Origin: CAMTWZ01 sp964412365
GTDB taxonomy: Bacteria; Bacteroidota; Rhodothermia; Balneolales; HLUCCA01
DNA length: 15,303 bases
Assembly (NCBI GenBank): GCA_964412365.1
Contig: CAYPOI010000063.1
Coordinates: forward strand, 1-15,303
Reading direction: 5' to 3'
Shown here: positions 13,458 to 15,303 of the stretch, piece by piece
Numbering within the stretch: position 1 is the stretch's first letter
How the letters are laid out: the number at the start of each line of letters is the position of its first letter
Made by a program: the position numbers and the translations under genes
The notes under the pieces: generated by a model
Told to the model about the DNA's origin: nothing
Databases searched by the model: none
Seen by the model: only the letters and a program-made list of their open reading frames with translations

Positions 13458-13660
13458 TTCGGAATGAAACGAGCTGGAAACGACGATTTTGGATTTTTAA
13501 AAAGAATATATGTTTTTATAAAACAGGAGCTTGCACGATTAATTGGTTATTTAAAGAGTTGTACTGTCCGCAAGTCCACATAGATACCTAACCGTGCATC
13601 GTTTACGTTAGAAGTGATTTAATGCTTTATTTGTTAGTAGACTAGAGGGACTTGCGGACA
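13458..13660 (+). repeat. TGTCCGCAAGT element, left-truncated copy D with intact 96-bp unit
   Basis: The right part, 13565-13660, is again exactly 96 bp between inverted 11-mers. It keeps ACAT after the left 11-mer, ATTTGT about 30 bp from the right end, and GCATC outside, as in copy A. Upstream, ACGATTTTGGATTTTT at 13483-13498 matches copy A (6555-6570) at 15 of 16 positions and at a similar distance from the 11-mer (82 against 89 bp). AATTAATTGG and AGAGTTGTACTG match copy B. The outer-left 11-mer is absent, so the left part is truncated or decayed; its left limit is approximate. The copy lies between convergent genes, where no promoter is needed. No clear rho-independent terminator is seen in 13440-13673. 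Confidence 0.75.
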
Positions 13661-13673
13661 GCATCTTCCTCCC

Positions 13674-14729
13674 TTACACCGCCTTCCGATACCTAACCAC
13701 CGCCGCGGTGTTCAGCGCCACCGCGAACATCGTCAGAATTACAAGAGTCTTCCACACGTCGGCCAGGCTGGCGCCGACCAGCATCACCCGGCGCATGAGA
13801 TCCATAAACCACATCACCGGATTGAACCAGGTTACGATCTGAGCCCATTCTGGCATGCTGGTGACGGGAGTGAACAACCCGCCCATCAAGATGAACACCA
13901 CCATCATGAACCACGCCACGAGCATCGCTTGCTGTTGGGTGTCGGCCAAGGTGGAGATGAACAATCCCAGCCCCAAAATCGCCAACATGTAGATCATGGC
14001 CGAGCCGAAGATCAGTACCAAGCTACCTTTCACTTCCACACCGAATAATAGATATCCGAGTAATATTCCGAATGCGAGTTCAGCGAGGGCGATGACCCAG
14101 AACGGCATCAGTTTCGCGATGATGAACTGATGTTTGCGGATGGGAGTCACATTCAACTGTTCCATGGTGCCGAGTTCGCGCTCACGAACAATGTTCATCG
14201 CGCTGAGGAAACCCCCGATCATCGTCACCAGCACGACCAAAATTCCCGGAACCATGTACTGGGCGTCATCCAATCGCGGATTGTTCCGATACCTGCCCTC
14301 AAGCTTCGTCCGACCTTCCCCCATCACATTCAACGTTCCCATCGCATATTGGACGGCCAAATTCGCGGTGAGTCCGTCCACGGCGTCAACCATCAGTTGC
14401 AATTCGGGCCTCTGTTCGAATCCGTTCGGGATGACGACCACCATCCGCGCGTCTCCTTGCTGCAGGACATCGAACGCCGCAGGTGAATCCGTCACCATCC
14501 CCATCAGATCGATGGTTTCGCTGGCATCGAGGCGTTGAATGAGTTCGCGCGAGGCCGAGGTACCATCATTGTCCTGCACCACGACCGGAATATGCTTCAC
14601 ATCGAACGTGGCCACATTCACCAGGATCACGAGCTGGATGAGCGGCATCACGAAAATGATGGGCAGCATCGCCTTATTGCGAAAAATCTGCAGGAATTCT
14701 TTGCGGATGAGGAAACCGAGGATGCGCAT
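13674..14729 (-). CDS. ABC-2 type transporter permease
   Basis: A 351-residue membrane subunit of an ABC-2 exporter (YhhJ/YbhR-like). Topology is typical: an N-terminal amphipathic RKEFLQIFRNKAML followed by a first helix near 22-40, a large extracytoplasmic region to about residue 160, then five hydrophobic segments. The coupling motif NIVRERELGTMEQLNVTPI at about 179-197, with the E-x-G-T core, is the family hallmark. GLFTPVTSMPEWAQIVTWFNP lies near 287-307. The final residues RYRKAV are basic and cytoplasmic. The start ATG at 14729 is one base after the stop of the preceding permease (TGA-T-ATG), so the two are coupled and probably form a heterodimeric channel. The ATPase and any membrane-fusion protein would lie beyond the right edge. 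The substrate cannot be told; multidrug or other hydrophobic cargo is usual for this type. Confidence 0.94.
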   Translation of the reverse strand: MRILGFLIRKEFLQIFRNKAMLPIIFVMPLIQLVILVNVATFDVKHIPVVVQDNDGTSASRELIQRLDASETIDLMGMVTDSPAAFDVLQQGDARMVVVIPNGFEQRPELQLMVDAVDGLTANLAVQYAMGTLNVMGEGRTKLEGRYRNNPRLDDAQYMVPGILVVLVTMIGGFLSAMNIVRERELGTMEQLNVTPIRKHQFIIAKLMPFWVIALAELAFGILLGYLLFGVEVKGSLVLIFGSAMIYMLAILGLGLFISTLADTQQQAMLVAWFMMVVFILMGGLFTPVTSMPEWAQIVTWFNPVMWFMDLMRRVMLVGASLADVWKTLVILTMFAVALNTAAVVRYRKAV

Positions 14730-14730
14730 A

Positions 14731-15303
14731 TCAATCCAAGCGGATATTGAGGTTTTTCAGACTGATGCCGATCAGCGCGACCGTCATCCCAACAAGAATC
14801 AGCGTCTGGGGCCATAATTCGGCGATTCCATTTCCTTTCAACATGATTCCCCGAACGATGTCCAAGAACCATCGTGCCGGCACCGCATGACTCAGCGCAT
14901 ACAATGGGGCTGGCATGTTGTCGACCGGATAAATCAAGCCGGATAGTAGGATGGTGGGTAGCAACAACCCCCCGAGAGCCACCATCATCGCTACCTGTTG
15001 GGTTTTGGCCTTAGTCGAGATCACGATTCCAAGCGAGAGCGCGGTGAGTGTGAACAAAAACGCTTCGATGAAAAACAGCGTGATGCTACCGATGAAGGGC
15101 ACCTCGAACACGAACGTGGCGATGAACAATACCGAACACACATTCACCAGGGATAGAATCAGATAGGGAATGACTTTCCCCAAAATGATGTCGACGGGCG
15201 ACAACGGCGATGCCAGCAACGTTTCCATCGTTCCCAATTCTTTTTCTCGAGTGATGGAAATGGATGTCATCAGCGCCGAAACCAACATCAGAATGAGCGC
15301 GAT
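14731..15303 (-). CDS. ABC-2 type transporter permease, 5' end outside window
   Basis: The C-terminal 190 residues of a second ABC-2 permease; the frame is open to the right edge, so the start lies outside the window. ISITREKELGTMETLLASPLSP near the beginning is the same coupling motif as in its neighbour. It is followed by helices PYLILSLVNVCSVLFIATFVF, a pair near TLFFIEAFLFTLTALSLGIVIS, and VAMMVALGGLLLPTILLSGLIYP. The PLYALSHAVPARWFLDIVRG segment and a last helix end the protein. It shares the LP(T)xxxSGLIYPVxxMP type of motif with its neighbour's LxMGGLFTPVTSMP, so the two are paralogous halves. Only about half of a usual 370-residue protein is visible. The ATG at 15288 is an internal Met, not the start. 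Confidence 0.93.
   Translation of the reverse strand: MALILMLVSALMTSISITREKELGTMETLLASPLSPVDIILGKVIPYLILSLVNVCSVLFIATFVFEVPFIGSITLFFIEAFLFTLTALSLGIVISTKAKTQQVAMMVALGGLLLPTILLSGLIYPVDNMPAPLYALSHAVPARWFLDIVRGIMLKGNGIAELWPQTLILVGMTVALIGISLKNLNIRLD

Noticed and set aside
13440..13560. Rho-independent terminator for the exchanger gene
   Set aside because: T-runs are present but I find no GC-rich hairpin directly before them.
6336..13660. CRISPR array
   Set aside because: The 11-mers are too short, too far apart and partly inverted, there are no regular spacers, and no cas genes are present.

Overview
The window reads as chromosomal DNA of a free-living bacterium with about 50% GC coding sequence and markedly AT-rich intergenic spacers. 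Membrane-anchored DsbA plus VKOR, a secreted-type lipase and export permeases imply an extracytoplasmic thiol-oxidising compartment. Most starts lack a clear Shine-Dalgarno sequence (spmB is the exception). The topoisomerase I ends in four GxxGPYxxx repeats rather than zinc fingers, and an SpmA/SpmB pair occurs outside any visible sporulation context. These traits fit the Bacteroidota/FCB side of the tree, but no rRNA or other firm marker is present, so this placement is a weak inference.

Layout. Positions 1-4717 are a minus-strand block: a Cys/Met-metabolism PLP enzyme, then after a repeat-filled 147-bp gap a closely spaced run of an atypical peroxiredoxin, topA and an unrecognised gene that leaves the window. 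Divergent from it, spmA-spmB run on the plus strand with overlapping ATGA. An alpha/beta-hydrolase lipase (+) then converges, with a 7-bp gap, on a minus-strand operon of dsbA-like, VKOR and an endonuclease/exonuclease/phosphatase-fold protein. Next on the plus strand come a Uup-like ABC-F ATPase and an overlapping pair of NAD(P)-binding epimerase-like protein and CaCA cation exchanger. The right end holds two minus-strand ABC-2 permeases, one cut by the window edge.

The most unusual content lies between the genes. Four spacers between 6.3 and 13.7 kb carry copies of an unidentified repeat built on the 11-mer TGTCCGCAAGT. Two copies are full composites of 404 and 402 bp in opposite orientations, each with the 11-mer three times (direct, direct, inverted). 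Three copies contain a unit of exactly 96 bp bounded by perfect inverted 11-mers, although its centre has diverged almost completely. A fourth, 107-bp copy begins at the ABC-F stop codon and contains the only plausible start codons of the epimerase-like gene. No transposase or recombinase is visible, so these look like non-autonomous elements, recombination sites or structured intergenic elements that surround transcription units.

A second set of repeats fills the spacers at 3.4-3.6 and 4.7-4.9 kb. It comprises three heptamer tandem arrays (GTTGAAG, GGGAATC/GATTCCC, GGTAATT), an octamer array (GAYGAAAD) and a REP-like pair of GC-rich hairpins in inverted orientation.

Functionally, DsbA and VKOR should form an envelope disulfide relay, SpmA/B are gate-domain membrane proteins, the ABC-F protein probably acts on ribosomes, and the ABC-2 pair forms the membrane part of an exporter whose ATPase lies outside the window.
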